This document shows, piece by piece, positions 41,364-51,533 of a stretch of DNA of 64,000 bases. Origin of the DNA: Candidatus Poseidoniales archaeon (GTDB lineage Archaea > Thermoplasmatota > Poseidoniia > Poseidoniales > Poseidoniaceae). Under the pieces are notes generated by a model. That model did no database searches. It was not told the DNA's origin and worked only from the letters and a program-made list of their open reading frames with translations. The stretch lies in contig QXYC01000015.1 of assembly GCA_009887095.1 (NCBI GenBank), positions 1 to 64,000 of the forward strand, read 5' to 3'. Each line of letters opens with the position of its first letter. Position 1 is the first letter of the stretch. Made by a program: the position numbers and the translations under genes.

Positions 41364-44300
41364 TCACGAACCAGTCTGGCGTGAATCGTATCGGATTGGC
41401 GAAGAGTCACCACGAACACCATCTTCTTCATCATCGTGAACTTCAAACCAGTCCACCATCCAGTCGCCATCCGTATCCCAGTTTGTAGGATCGGTACCTT
41501 CAGCGATGTGATCGTCATCAAAGTCGAGCAAATACCAACCGAATTCATGCTCACCAACTGAACGCACTGGTGATGAATATGGAGATGCTTGGTAGTAAAT
41601 CTCCCACGCATCGGTCCAGTTTCCAGCAAGATGGACTTCATCGTCACCGGAATCGAGAACGAGGAAATTTGTATCCTTGTCATCGACGATGTAGGCAAAT
41701 CGGATGTCGTTTGAGAAGGATTGATCCATTTTGAGGTAATTTTCTGTGCTTGCACCGTTTTCATCCAAACCAAGCATAGCAGCTCTAAATTGCCACCACT
41801 CGAGGACAATTTCACCATCGTAAATCAAACCGCTCAAGCGGACTGCATTCGGAGAAGCATAATCTGAATTTGTGATTGCATAGAATTCTTGGAAGTTCGT
41901 GTACGGCTCGTAGACACAACCTGCACCGGTGCAGTCCCAATTTCCGTCTTGGTCTGGATCAAGGTTGGCATCGAGGGGATTTGCGGGATCGAGTGTGAAC
42001 CATGTGAAGGTCAAATCTGGTCTGCTCAGAGCCCCACCTGCCCCTTGTTGCGACAATGGCAAACAGGAATTCGTATCCGTATCACACGCTCCACCGTTGG
42101 CGGCGTCAATCCAAACGACTCGGATTTTCAAATATGAACTGAAGTTATCATTCGATTCATTCCATGCCTTGGCATATTCATACCAATCTGGGATCATATC
42201 ACCATCGGTGTCGTTGTCACTCGGGTTGATACCGTACTTGAACACTTCACGGCCGTCAGAGAGATTGAAGTCTCGGTCATGGGCAGTGACTGCTCCGTTC
42301 ACCACGGTCGTAGTGTAGGAAACACTGTCGCCGTCAGAATCATTCAAATCCGGTCGAGTTTGGTTGTCCCATTCCATCCAATTGGTGAAAGGAAGGTCGC
42401 CAAGACCTGGCTGAATAACATCACTCGAAGGTGTGAACACACGCCCGCTCCATGTGCCTTGGTCCGCAGGAATATCAAACGCAGTCCTACCATACCAACC
42501 GTCTTGGTCCCCGTCATAATCGACGTCCCATGGATTGATTGGATTGGATGCCCAGTGGTTAATGGTGGTTGCATCTTCCATCCCGTAGAGCGCATAGCAG
42601 TATTCCCAACCATCAGTGATTCCATCGCCATCGGAGTCATCGCTTGTTGGATCAGCAACACCAATCAGTGTTCGGTTGAAATTGTCGAAGTTGAATTCGT
42701 TGATTTTTTCCATTCGATCGGCACTGTCTTGTGATTTTTCCACGAAATCATCGTAAATCGCATCTTTGGCTTGAACAAGGCTCATACCAGTTTCTTCCAT
42801 GTATGCATTCATTGCATCTTCACCGAAGTCGATGATACCAAGGGCAGCAGGTACAGAAGAACGTTCGAGGTATTTACCCCATGTGCGAGATTCCCATTCC
42901 CGGAGATTGCTGAAGGTTTCATTCTGGCTGATGATTCCATCGCCGTTGCAATCGAAACTGTCCTCATCCGTGTCGAGGTTGACATCATTATCGATGAGCG
43001 GGTTCATACTCCAACGGTTCTGGTCCAAGTTCCACGCTGTGAACCAATACTCAAACCCGTCATACATTCCATCGCCATCCGTATCAGGATTGGTTGGATC
43101 GGTCATTCCCAAAAGAATCGAAATGATTGCGTTTGGCGGTTCGCCTTGCTGCCATCCATTGAAGTCGGTCAGCAACCGCTTTCCACGGGTCTCTTTTGTG
43201 ATGAGAATGTTGAACACACGCTGAGCTTTCTCTGTCGCTTGTTGTGCATCCCCATCGATGTGGAGCAGTGGGGCATCGCTTGGATGGTCGATTCCATTTT
43301 CAGGATTCGAGGAGGCGAGCGCAAATTCTTGTGCATCGATCAGACCGTCTTCATCGCCATCGAAATCGCCGTCGCCTGCAACAAGTGGATTCAGCGTCCA
43401 TGTTTCAGCAGACAGGTTCCATGCGGTGAACAGGTGTTCGATGCCGTCAAGCATGCCGTCACCATCGGTATCGACGTTGTTTGGGTCAGAAGTCCAACCG
43501 CTGATGTTGATTTGATCTTGCGTCAAGAAGGAACCAAACGAAGCAGTCGTTGAAATGCTAGGCCATTGTTGTAGAGCAAACGCCTGGCCAACAGTTGTAA
43601 CAAACCATTGGGGTGACGACCGGTTTGCATCCGTTTCGCTGTATTCCGGGGCAATTGCATTGTATTCTTCCCAGTTGGCCATACCATCGTCGTCAGCGTC
43701 CTGCCAACGGTCAGAGGCATCAAGTGGATTAAGCGTCCATGCGTCATCGAGAATGGCCCATCGAGCGAACCAAATTTCCCAACCATCGGGCATGCCATCA
43801 TTGTCTGTGTCTGCATCGAATGGATTTGCCGCACCGGTGCTGGTGACTGGTTGAGTCGCCGTCACAGCACCCGAGGCACGCTCGCCAAATGTTGCCTCTG
43901 GCATGCCATAATCAGCTACGTTGGCAAAGAGGTCTGTGGAGAATCCATCTGGCAGGGGCACGCCCGACATCGTGGTGTTGGTGGCGAAGAGGTCAGAGCG
44001 GACATGGAATTCCAACCAGTTCACAAAAGCCTCGTTTGAATCCAAAACTCCATCGTGATTGATATCATATCCATCACCATCGGGATTTTCAAAGAGGTCA
44101 GAACCGTTGAGAGGATTTACGCCAACGCGTGAAGGATCCCATTCACAAGCGCCATTCGATTCCCAACCATCAGGTAATGAATCACCATCGGAGTCGACGT
44201 TGTTTGGATCTGCTGTGGACCAGGTAGCGGCGGATTCTGCCGACTCACCGTGGCTCTCAAGGAGCAAACCTTCCATGGCCGCTCCTTTGACCAGCGACCA

Positions 44301-47120
44301 TTGGTATTCGCAGAGGTTGGCAAGACCATCTTGGTCAGCGTCCCAGTTTGCATCATCGGCACGGTTCGGGTCAAGCGACCAATTGTTGCCGCCAGTGAAA
44401 CTCGAACCAACCCACCGGCGGTGGGTTATTTCCCAGCCATCAGGCATCCCATCGCCATCCGAATCGAAATTCGTAGGATCGGTGCCAATGTCAGTCGATG
44501 ATAATCCGAGGTAAGTTGTGTTCGCTGCAAGACCAGCAGCATCATCACAGATGTATTCCAGTTGTACGGTGTAGTGACACCACAAATTGCTCGTTTCATA
44601 GAAGAATCCGAAATATTCTTCGCCATCGCCAAGGCCATCGCCATCGGTATCGCCTTCTCGAGGATTTGTCGAATTGTAACCGAGTGGTGTCGTTTCCACA
44701 TATCGGAATTCGTCGAGGTTTGTCCAGAGGCGTTCCAAGAACCCATCGGCGGCTTGGTCAAGGTCGAGCCCATCACCGTCCATATCGAGCAGTGCATCAT
44801 ATGGATCGGTTGGGTCAAGCCCGTTAGCGACCTCCCATCCGTCGGGCATTCCGTCGTTATCAGAGTCGTTTGCCCCGGGGTTCATCAGTTCAAGATTGGC
44901 GTATTGACCGGGAGCTGAACCTGCCAGAATCGTAATGTTTCCATCGATGCTGACCCAGTTGAGTGTGCTCAGTTCTCCGTAAACAGGCTCTTGGTCCTGC
45001 AATCCATACACGGCCGTGTAATCACCAGAAATAGCCCAAAGGCCACGCTCGGAACCAATCAACAGTTCGTCACCGGTCGGGTAAATCGAATGGATGTTGT
45101 TGAGGTCACGGAGGTATTGCCCCTCGATGCCAGGATGTTCCAAAAGACCGCTGTGTGTGATGCTTGAATCGAGCAGGCTCATTCGATGCAATCCCGATGG
45201 GGTTCCGAACCACAGCACCTGTGCATTGTTTGCATTTGGTCCGTCAAGAACAAGAGTGCGAACTTCTGCTGGATTGGCCACCATGCCGAGGGAAAGAGAA
45301 CGTAATTCATCGATACTGGTTGGGATTGGTGTCGATTCCGTGGTGTAATGGAATCGCCATGTTGGCGTGAATTCGTCCCGAACGGTGGCAGTCTCAGCCA
45401 TCACAAGGCCACGATCGGTTCCGACATAGAGCATCTTTGCGCCCCCACCGGCCGCCCCATGAGCAATCGATGTCACGCTCGCATTGGATTCGCTCAGTGC
45501 AGTGGTCAACGAAGTCGAAAGTGCATAACTTTGGACAATGGCTCCAGCGGAGTTGATTTCGATGACCGCTCCGGCACCCGAATCACCAAGTGCGAGCAAT
45601 TGTTGGTTTTGGCCTTCGATGTCAAGTTCTGCGAGGGCGTTGAGTTCATCGCCCATGGACCATGCCCATGTGCTCAGTTCTGCGAAGGAACCGTCAGCCT
45701 GCAGTGGTGCGACAGCCATGCCAATGCTTGTAGCAACGGCGAGAGCATAGGCGTCATCACCGCTCTTGAGCAAGGAGGCATCATTGATTTCCACACCTTG
45801 TGGCATCCATTGATCGACGCTTGTTTGAGCTGCGAAGTCTGCGAATGTCAGCCCATACCGAGTTGAAACATAGACATTGGAACCGTCTGTTTCTATGTCA
45901 CGGATGTCGTAGTGCAGAACACTCAGTTCGTCTGGAGCTGCGGTGAATGTGAGCGGAATCATACCGGCCGTTCCTTCCTCATCCCCGTAGGATACGGTTT
46001 TCAAACCAGCAATAACTGAATTTCCATCGTCTTCGTGAACCATGTATTCTTCGAGCGTTGAGAGAGCCTCACCGAGCTTAATCGCTGTCAGTGTACGGCT
46101 TACATCCGGTGAGACTCCACCGTCTCGGTTCGCATCCCAGCCATCGTTATCGTGGTCGACAAGGGCGTTTGTGCGGTTCAATGGGTCAAGCCCAAAGTGA
46201 ACTTCCCAACCGTCAGGAATCCCGTCACCGAATGAAGGGAACAATCGCCGGATGGAGAAGCCATCCCAGTGGTAGCGATCTGAATCATCCAACAGGGGGT
46301 CGGTTCCGAGCCAAAGATCTTCATCGACCACATTGGTTGCGTTAGTAGTGCACGCTGAGAGAATATTTTGGAAGGTTGCGTTCGCACCCGTCGGTATGAA
46401 CGGCCAATTAACGAGCACTGAGCCCTCTGGCAATGAGGCAGAGCACCAAAGTCCATCCAATTCGGTGGTGTGGTTGAGAGGCGCACCCTGAATGTATTCC
46501 TCAGGTGAAGTGAACCGTTCGGTGACGGAAAGCACGCCGTCTCGATTGACATCAAATCCATCATCGTCAGGATCATCAGTCATGTCACTCGCATTCAGCG
46601 GGTCGAATGCAGGGCAGACGTATCGGAGTGTGAAGATATCAAAACCACCAGTTCGATGGCACATGTACACCTCGTAACCATCTGGCATACCATCGCCATC
46701 AGTGTCCGACATTCGTGGATCAAGGTAGGTTCGTTCGCCTGAACCATCGACTGAACCAGTCAATCCGCGTGGAAAACCAGACGCCGTGCAATTCGCAGGG
46801 TATGGCCAGCAATATTCTTCGGTGGCGTTGAGACCATCTCGGTCGTTGTCCACAAATGCGTCCGAAGCATCTGTTTTGTCCATTCCGGGCATGTAGATCT
46901 CGCGACCATCAATCGCAGTCCAATTCATCCATGATTCGAATAGATTTTCGTGAACGTCTGGGATTTTGTCACCGTCCGTATCGGTGGACGGAGGTTTTTC
47001 GCCCTCCGTGATTCGAGGATCTACGCTCGAAACCGATGAAATCGCAGGAAATTGCGACATAAAGAGGAGGCTTGCAATAACTGCAAGCGTTGTGAGAAGG
47101 GTGGTTAGGCTTCGTCGCAT
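41364..47120 (-). CDS. giant exported protein with thrombospondin type 3-like calcium repeats
   Basis: A 1918-residue protein from ATG 47120, which opens a signal peptide (MRRSLTTLLTTLAVIASLLFMSQFPAISS) with GGTGAT just upstream; the open frame continues to 47228. About thirteen copies of a DTDGDGMPDGWE-type element are spread through the chain. Each is followed by DxNxDG/DxDxDG stretches that would each bind calcium, as in TSP3 and dockerin-like repeats. Residues about 430-760 (VSTRYGLTFADFA, LYVGTDRGLVMAE, LLIGSERGLWAIS) look like propeller blades. No membrane segment or GLPxGWT tail is seen at the C terminus, so the protein is probably released or held by partners. It leads the surface-protein run. 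Confidence 0.85.
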   Translation of the reverse strand: MRRSLTTLLTTLAVIASLLFMSQFPAISSVSSVDPRITEGEKPPSTDTDGDKIPDVHENLFESWMNWTAIDGREIYMPGMDKTDASDAFVDNDRDGLNATEEYCWPYPANCTASGFPRGLTGSVDGSGERTYLDPRMSDTDGDGMPDGYEVYMCHRTGGFDIFTLRYVCPAFDPLNASDMTDDPDDDGFDVNRDGVLSVTERFTSPEEYIQGAPLNHTTELDGLWCSASLPEGSVLVNWPFIPTGANATFQNILSACTTNATNVVDEDLWLGTDPLLDDSDRYHWDGFSIRRLFPSFGDGIPDGWEVHFGLDPLNRTNALVDHDNDGWDANRDGGVSPDVSRTLTAIKLGEALSTLEEYMVHEDDGNSVIAGLKTVSYGDEEGTAGMIPLTFTAAPDELSVLHYDIRDIETDGSNVYVSTRYGLTFADFAAQTSVDQWMPQGVEINDASLLKSGDDAYALAVATSIGMAVAPLQADGSFAELSTWAWSMGDELNALAELDIEGQNQQLLALGDSGAGAVIEINSAGAIVQSYALSTSLTTALSESNASVTSIAHGAAGGGAKMLYVGTDRGLVMAETATVRDEFTPTWRFHYTTESTPIPTSIDELRSLSLGMVANPAEVRTLVLDGPNANNAQVLWFGTPSGLHRMSLLDSSITHSGLLEHPGIEGQYLRDLNNIHSIYPTGDELLIGSERGLWAISGDYTAVYGLQDQEPVYGELSTLNWVSIDGNITILAGSAPGQYANLELMNPGANDSDNDGMPDGWEVANGLDPTDPYDALLDMDGDGLDLDQAADGFLERLWTNLDEFRYVETTPLGYNSTNPREGDTDGDGLGDGEEYFGFFYETSNLWCHYTVQLEYICDDAAGLAANTTYLGLSSTDIGTDPTNFDSDGDGMPDGWEITHRRWVGSSFTGGNNWSLDPNRADDANWDADQDGLANLCEYQWSLVKGAAMEGLLLESHGESAESAATWSTADPNNVDSDGDSLPDGWESNGACEWDPSRVGVNPLNGSDLFENPDGDGYDINHDGVLDSNEAFVNWLEFHVRSDLFATNTTMSGVPLPDGFSTDLFANVADYGMPEATFGERASGAVTATQPVTSTGAANPFDADTDNDGMPDGWEIWFARWAILDDAWTLNPLDASDRWQDADDDGMANWEEYNAIAPEYSETDANRSSPQWFVTTVGQAFALQQWPSISTTASFGSFLTQDQINISGWTSDPNNVDTDGDGMLDGIEHLFTAWNLSAETWTLNPLVAGDGDFDGDEDGLIDAQEFALASSNPENGIDHPSDAPLLHIDGDAQQATEKAQRVFNILITKETRGKRLLTDFNGWQQGEPPNAIISILLGMTDPTNPDTDGDGMYDGFEYWFTAWNLDQNRWSMNPLIDNDVNLDTDEDSFDCNGDGIISQNETFSNLREWESRTWGKYLERSSVPAALGIIDFGEDAMNAYMEETGMSLVQAKDAIYDDFVEKSQDSADRMEKINEFNFDNFNRTLIGVADPTSDDSDGDGITDGWEYCYALYGMEDATTINHWASNPINPWDVDYDGDQDGWYGRTAFDIPADQGTWSGRVFTPSSDVIQPGLGDLPFTNWMEWDNQTRPDLNDSDGDSVSYTTTVVNGAVTAHDRDFNLSDGREVFKYGINPSDNDTDGDMIPDWYEYAKAWNESNDNFSSYLKIRVVWIDAANGGACDTDTNSCLPLSQQGAGGALSRPDLTFTWFTLDPANPLDANLDPDQDGNWDCTGAGCVYEPYTNFQEFYAITNSDYASPNAVRLSGLIYDGEIVLEWWQFRAAMLGLDENGASTENYLKMDQSFSNDIRFAYIVDDKDTNFLVLDSGDDEVHLAGNWTDAWEIYYQASPYSSPVRSVGEHEFGWYLLDFDDDHIAEGTDPTNWDTDGDWMVDWFEVHDDEEDGVRGDSSPIRYDSRQTGS

Positions 47121-47233
47121 GGTATCACCAGAGAGCAAGCCATAGGCTTCGCTAACCTCCAACCCTAAATCGACACTTATGAGGATAATGGAACGATGTT
47201 CGGACATTTGCATTTTACAAGTGCGCAATAAGT

Positions 47234-47245
47234 CTTCGGCCGAAG
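47234..47245. promoter_or_regulatory. 12-bp perfect palindrome in a divergent promoter region
   Basis: CTTCGGCCGAAG, in the 233-bp gap between the divergent starts of the giant calcium-repeat protein (47120) and the MBL-fold gene (47354). It is followed by GTCTTCG, a second half-site copy. It could be an operator for a dimeric regulator. The rest of this gap holds no coding sequence that I can support. Confidence 0.35.
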
Positions 47246-47353
47246 GTCTTCGTGGGTGTTTGACGAAGTCTATTCCGGCTCAAAAAGAGACTTTCTGAAG
47301 AATTTGAATCGCTTTGTTCAAAGTCCTACCGCGTTGGGCATCGTTCGGACACC

Positions 47354-48172
47354 ATGACAATGAGCATCACTCACCTTGGCACCGGCAGTCGCGGCAACGC
47401 GACGTTGTTGGAAACCAAAGGTGCAAAGGTGCTCATCGACCAGGGTTTCAGCGGCGCACAACTGCAAAAGAGGCTAAATCGACTCGGCATTGAACCAACG
47501 GAAATTGATTGCATCTTCATCAGCCATCACCATGGCGACCATGGCGGTGGAGCAGCAATTGCGCAAAAGCGGTGGGGTTTGCAAATCTTAGCAAACGAAC
47601 GAACTGCGCAAGAACTTGGACTCGACCCCAAATTGACATCCTACTTCGAGGCCTTAGATATGGTCCGTGTCGGCGATGATTTAGCCGTCTTACCAGTGCC
47701 GGTACCACATGCCGGTTCAGACAATGTTGCCTTTGTTGCCAGCCATGGTGGAGAGCGGGCCGCCATTATCACTGATTTAGGCTCATGGACGGACGAATTG
47801 GTGACACATGTTCGCGGATGCGAATACATCGCTATCGAAGCGAACTACGACCACGATCGATTGATGAACGGCCCCTATCCATACTCCCTCAAGGACCGAA
47901 TCAGTGGACGTGGTGGCCACCTTTCGAACGACCAAACAGGGCAATTTTTGGCGCAGGTTTGTACAGCAGAGACAAGAAGCATCAGCCTCACACATTTGTC
48001 TGAAAAAAACAACCGGCCCCACCTTGCTGAATCAACAGTGCTCTACCACATCGATGAAGTCTTTTCAGGTGACATCAAAATCTCCCTTCAAGATGGGCCA
48101 GAATACACCCATTATGTCGGGAAAACCGCTGATGAAAAGGAAACTTCCGAAACCGACTCACTCGAGGCTTAA
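47354..48172 (+). CDS. metallo-beta-lactamase-fold hydrolase, YycJ/WalJ-like
   Basis: A 272-residue MBL-fold protein with the beta-strand entry ITHLGTGSRGNATLLETKGAKVLIDQGFSG, the HxHxDH metal motif SHHHGDHGGG, a PHAGSDN histidine and TDLGSW aspartate, and LTHLSEKNN with a late histidine. The order and the GSxGN entry fit the YycJ/WalJ branch, which includes nucleases linked to DNA processing, though substrate is not readable here. It is upstream of and co-directional with the pilin-like genes (107 bp gap), but no functional link is evident. A second ATG at 47360 is possible. Confidence 0.9.
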   Translation: MTMSITHLGTGSRGNATLLETKGAKVLIDQGFSGAQLQKRLNRLGIEPTEIDCIFISHHHGDHGGGAAIAQKRWGLQILANERTAQELGLDPKLTSYFEALDMVRVGDDLAVLPVPVPHAGSDNVAFVASHGGERAAIITDLGSWTDELVTHVRGCEYIAIEANYDHDRLMNGPYPYSLKDRISGRGGHLSNDQTGQFLAQVCTAETRSISLTHLSEKNNRPHLAESTVLYHIDEVFSGDIKISLQDGPEYTHYVGKTADEKETSETDSLEA

Positions 48173-48279
48173 CCTTCACATTCGTGCATCAAAAGGTGCC
48201 GGTGAAGGTGAAGGGCTAAATGGTACCGAGCCTTGTCTTGCGTGTGAACACCGAAGCCTGCTTCGTTTCCCGTCCCGCC

Positions 48280-49305
48280 ATGCGCAGGGACGACCGAGCG
48301 GTGAGCGAGGTTTTGGGTGTCGTCATGTTGTTGGCAATGGTCATCACGATTATGGGCGGAGTGTGGATTTTCCTCAACCCATACCTTACGGATTTTGAAG
48401 ACAACACAAACTGGAACAGTGCCGTCGGCATCTCTGAGCGATTCCAAGACCGGATCGATGTTGCAGGAGCGGCCCCTGAGGGCACCGGTATCCGTCACAC
48501 ATTAGCACTTCAATCAACGTACATCCGTCCTATTGACAAAGTGGAAACTTGGACGATTTCAGCGGATGTCGTGTCGAACGAACAGATTACAATCGAGCAC
48601 CTAAATCTCACCGCAGTGAGTGTGAAAGCTGTCAACGAATCCGCCCGTTCATTGACCATCGAAACGCCTTATGGCGTTGAGAGTTCAAGTTTCGATGGAT
48701 CCCACGAAGAAGTGATCGTGCGACATAATTCATCGAGGGACCATTGGATGATTGTTACCGTGTACGATGAAGATGCAACGCCGTTGCACAAAAGCTTGAG
48801 TTACGCTCTCTCCGGCATCCAAATCACCACCTCACTGGGTCAAGGTGAACACGAGTTAGCACTCATGAACAATGCGAGGGTCGAACACTTCCCGAATGAA
48901 CCATGGGCGGTTACATCCTATCCGAGCGTATCGCTTGATCGACTTGTCGATGGCGAATACAGGCTCTCAATGTTGCTTTCCGATGTAACGATTAATGGTT
49001 CGCTGGGGACAGGAAATAGCATCGGCATGAACATGATTTCTCTTGGTCCAATGACCCTCTTCACGGGCGAAGCATACAACTTGAGATTCACCGTACTTAA
49101 CGAACTCAATGACTTGATTACACCGCAATACCACGACCACTGGCTCGATGAATACAATCTCAACCGGGCATCTGGAACTCTGGACACATTTGTTGGCTAC
49201 GGCCCATTCGAACGTGCCAGTGGTGCTGACGGATTCACCGTGGACACCCATGGCGTCCCGTTATTCCTCGAAGTCGATGTTCAACGAGTGGAGGTAAGCC
49301 GATGA
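48280..49305 (+). CDS. type IV pilin-like protein 1
   Basis: A 341-residue protein beginning MRRDDRAVSEVLGVVMLLAMVITIMGGVW, the archaeal class III signal peptide and H-domain. Cleavage by archaeal prepilin peptidase is expected after DR or thereabouts, with the hydrophobic helix forming the fibre core and a large soluble head of about 300 residues. The start is chosen by comparison with the two downstream genes (10-11 residue leaders). An in-frame ATG at 48220 with GGTGAAGG upstream is an alternative and would give a longer leader. First of three genes joined by ATGA overlaps. The length is large for a pilin; a minor pilin or adhesive head is likely. Confidence 0.78.
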   Translation: MRRDDRAVSEVLGVVMLLAMVITIMGGVWIFLNPYLTDFEDNTNWNSAVGISERFQDRIDVAGAAPEGTGIRHTLALQSTYIRPIDKVETWTISADVVSNEQITIEHLNLTAVSVKAVNESARSLTIETPYGVESSSFDGSHEEVIVRHNSSRDHWMIVTVYDEDATPLHKSLSYALSGIQITTSLGQGEHELALMNNARVEHFPNEPWAVTSYPSVSLDRLVDGEYRLSMLLSDVTINGSLGTGNSIGMNMISLGPMTLFTGEAYNLRFTVLNELNDLITPQYHDHWLDEYNLNRASGTLDTFVGYGPFERASGADGFTVDTHGVPLFLEVDVQRVEVSR

Positions 49306-51533
49306 GGTCAATGCTTCAGCGAGATGAGCAAGCAGTATCTGCAGCAGTCGCAACGGTGCTGATGTTTGGAGGCGTGCTCTCAATTATTGCCATCATGATG
49401 GTGTCGATGATTCCTGTCATCGAGGAACTGGAAGGTTCCGTCGAGCGACACGACATGTCGGCACAGATGTCATTGCTCGCCCACCAAACTTCTGCGTTGA
49501 GCGAGAAAGGTATGCCGGGTGACTCAACATCCATCGAGCTCATCCCAGTTGATGGAAGCCTTGAGTGGCAGCACCTGCAAAGTGGCATGTGGTACGCTGC
49601 TACATGGCATGAAGACATGTCGTTCAGAATGCGAGGTGCTTTGGATTTCGATGATGAACTCGAGGTCCGCCACCCTGAAACTGCCAACACCGCTCTTTGC
49701 ATCGACGACCTCCGCCTTGGACCAAACAATCCTTACTACTACACCATCCCTGCTTGGGCGGACAAAGTACTGTTCACTGTGGCACCAGGGCTTGCCATAC
49801 CTCTGGGGCCTGTCGATGTCGAGGTGCTCGAGACCGGGGAAGTCACCGATACAATCCAACTTCGAGTTGATGGCATGCATGAGATGAACGCTTCGAGCCA
49901 GGAGTTGTTCACGCTTGCATCGAGCCATGAGCTCAATGTATTCGTGGAGCGAGGGATTGGCGGTAGCACGCTTGTCAGTCCGAATGATGCAAGCCCCATT
50001 GATGGGACCGGTCGATCATGGTCAGTGCCTCTGCCTGCCGGCACCAGCCAACTGCACCTCATTGGAGACGACGCAAACCAAATCAGCATCACTGATGAAA
50101 GCACGACCGCCACATATTATGCCCTCCCAAGCGGGCAAAACCAAGTTGGAGTTTCATTCACTCAGACGATCGTTCGTGAGGCTGCGGGCGTCATCCATGT
50201 ATCATCAAGCGATGCTTCTCGTCTCATGGTCCAAACCACCACAACCGAGAACAATGGCATCACGCCAATCCCAAGTACCGATGGTCAATTTTTGGGCCAT
50301 GCATTCGTCACCCCATCACTCGACGGGGAAATGGTGTTCACCAATCCGAGCGATGCTTCGGTGACGGTCACATGGCGAGGTGGAGGCGTTTCTGTCGCAC
50401 CTCAGCAACGCACAACGTTCGATTGGCCACCCGCTGGTTCAAACGGTGCACCAATCGTGGACGCTGAAGGCGATGTCTTCCTCACTTGGCGGGCTGCACC
50501 AAGCGGTGAAGGAGCGAACACCTCTGGAGTGCATGTCCTTGCAGCAGACGATACAGGCGCCCGAACCGGCCAACTCCACACCTTCCACGTCGATGCCTCA
50601 ATCCATGCCCAAACGGTTCAACTCATGCGAGCAGGGCAACTGGTCGATTACAACCTCACAGGAGCTACACAAGCAAATGGCACCACATTCAACGATGACG
50701 GAATGACCATGTTAAATCTCAGCGAAGGAACATCCAACCTCGTGGTCACCGACGGTGACACCCTCAGGGTCACCAGACTCAGCGGTGAGAATGGATTGCA
50801 TCACTTGCAACATGATGGCGAGGAGCGATGCTTGTCAATCGGCGTCGAAGCAAGTGGCTGGATCGCAATGTCGCTCCCTTGGACGACCATGAGTGGGCGG
50901 GGCGAAATTGATGTGAAAAACGCATGGAGAGCAGGGACACACCCATCGAGCATGCAAATCACGCTCATCGGTGGAAACGATCGTTCGACACATGCAACAA
51001 TCGGAACGGTCTGGGGCTTCCACCTCTCTCGATTGGCCTATGGATTCTCATCGTCAATCCTCGGAATGGAAGTTGCCTACTCCGGAGGCGCCGTGCTCAC
51101 CAACCATCCAGAATTCGAGGCCTTCGTCGTCGTACCACCGAGCGACCGCGGCGGCCCTGGCCCACGGTTTGCCGCAACCATACCAGCGCTCCATCCGACG
51201 GCTGACAGCACCACAGGTGCTGGCTCAATGCATCTGGACATCGAACTGGTTGATCGATCTTCACTGGCATCTACGACGGCCTATGAAATCAGACGAGGTT
51301 GGTCAGAACCCTACGGCACTGCAATCGCCACAGCATCTGCTGATGGGCTTGAGTCGAGTGAAGATTGGACCATCTATCCGGGACGGATTGATCTGCTCAC
51401 TGATTATGTGGGATGGGTCCCAGACCCATCTTACGGGACAAGTGAGGCAGTGTGGCACACGAATGGTGAAGCTATACAGTTCACACTGCAACTCTCATCA
51501 CTCAATGTTCACATGACGGAGGCGATTTCATGA
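49302..51533 (+). CDS. type IV pilin-like protein 2, very large
   Basis: A 743-residue protein with a pilin-like N terminus (MLQRDEQAVSAAVATVLMFGGVLSIIAIMMVSMIPVI), where AVSAAVATV plays the role of the processed H-domain start. The soluble portion, over 700 residues, is beta-rich and contains no recognised domain. Its size is far above that of ordinary pilins, suggesting an adhesin displayed at a fibre tip, or a pseudopilin-like anchored surface protein. Overlaps the upstream stop by ATGA and the downstream start by ATGA, so translation is coupled and stoichiometry probably fixed. No ATPase or membrane platform gene is in the window. Confidence 0.75.
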   Translation: MRSMLQRDEQAVSAAVATVLMFGGVLSIIAIMMVSMIPVIEELEGSVERHDMSAQMSLLAHQTSALSEKGMPGDSTSIELIPVDGSLEWQHLQSGMWYAATWHEDMSFRMRGALDFDDELEVRHPETANTALCIDDLRLGPNNPYYYTIPAWADKVLFTVAPGLAIPLGPVDVEVLETGEVTDTIQLRVDGMHEMNASSQELFTLASSHELNVFVERGIGGSTLVSPNDASPIDGTGRSWSVPLPAGTSQLHLIGDDANQISITDESTTATYYALPSGQNQVGVSFTQTIVREAAGVIHVSSSDASRLMVQTTTTENNGITPIPSTDGQFLGHAFVTPSLDGEMVFTNPSDASVTVTWRGGGVSVAPQQRTTFDWPPAGSNGAPIVDAEGDVFLTWRAAPSGEGANTSGVHVLAADDTGARTGQLHTFHVDASIHAQTVQLMRAGQLVDYNLTGATQANGTTFNDDGMTMLNLSEGTSNLVVTDGDTLRVTRLSGENGLHHLQHDGEERCLSIGVEASGWIAMSLPWTTMSGRGEIDVKNAWRAGTHPSSMQITLIGGNDRSTHATIGTVWGFHLSRLAYGFSSSILGMEVAYSGGAVLTNHPEFEAFVVVPPSDRGGPGPRFAATIPALHPTADSTTGAGSMHLDIELVDRSSLASTTAYEIRRGWSEPYGTAIATASADGLESSEDWTIYPGRIDLLTDYVGWVPDPSYGTSEAVWHTNGEAIQFTLQLSSLNVHMTEAIS

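Noticed and set aside
41333-41818. Frameshift extending the giant calcium-repeat protein past 41364
   Set aside because: The alternative frame ORF is antithetical in composition to the protein (no DxDxDG pattern) and no membrane anchor appears in it; the stop at 41364 is accepted.
42279-43553. Plus-strand ORFs of 151 and 260 residues
   Set aside because: Antisense to the calcium-repeat protein; repeated aspartate and glycine codons leave long open frames on the opposite strand.
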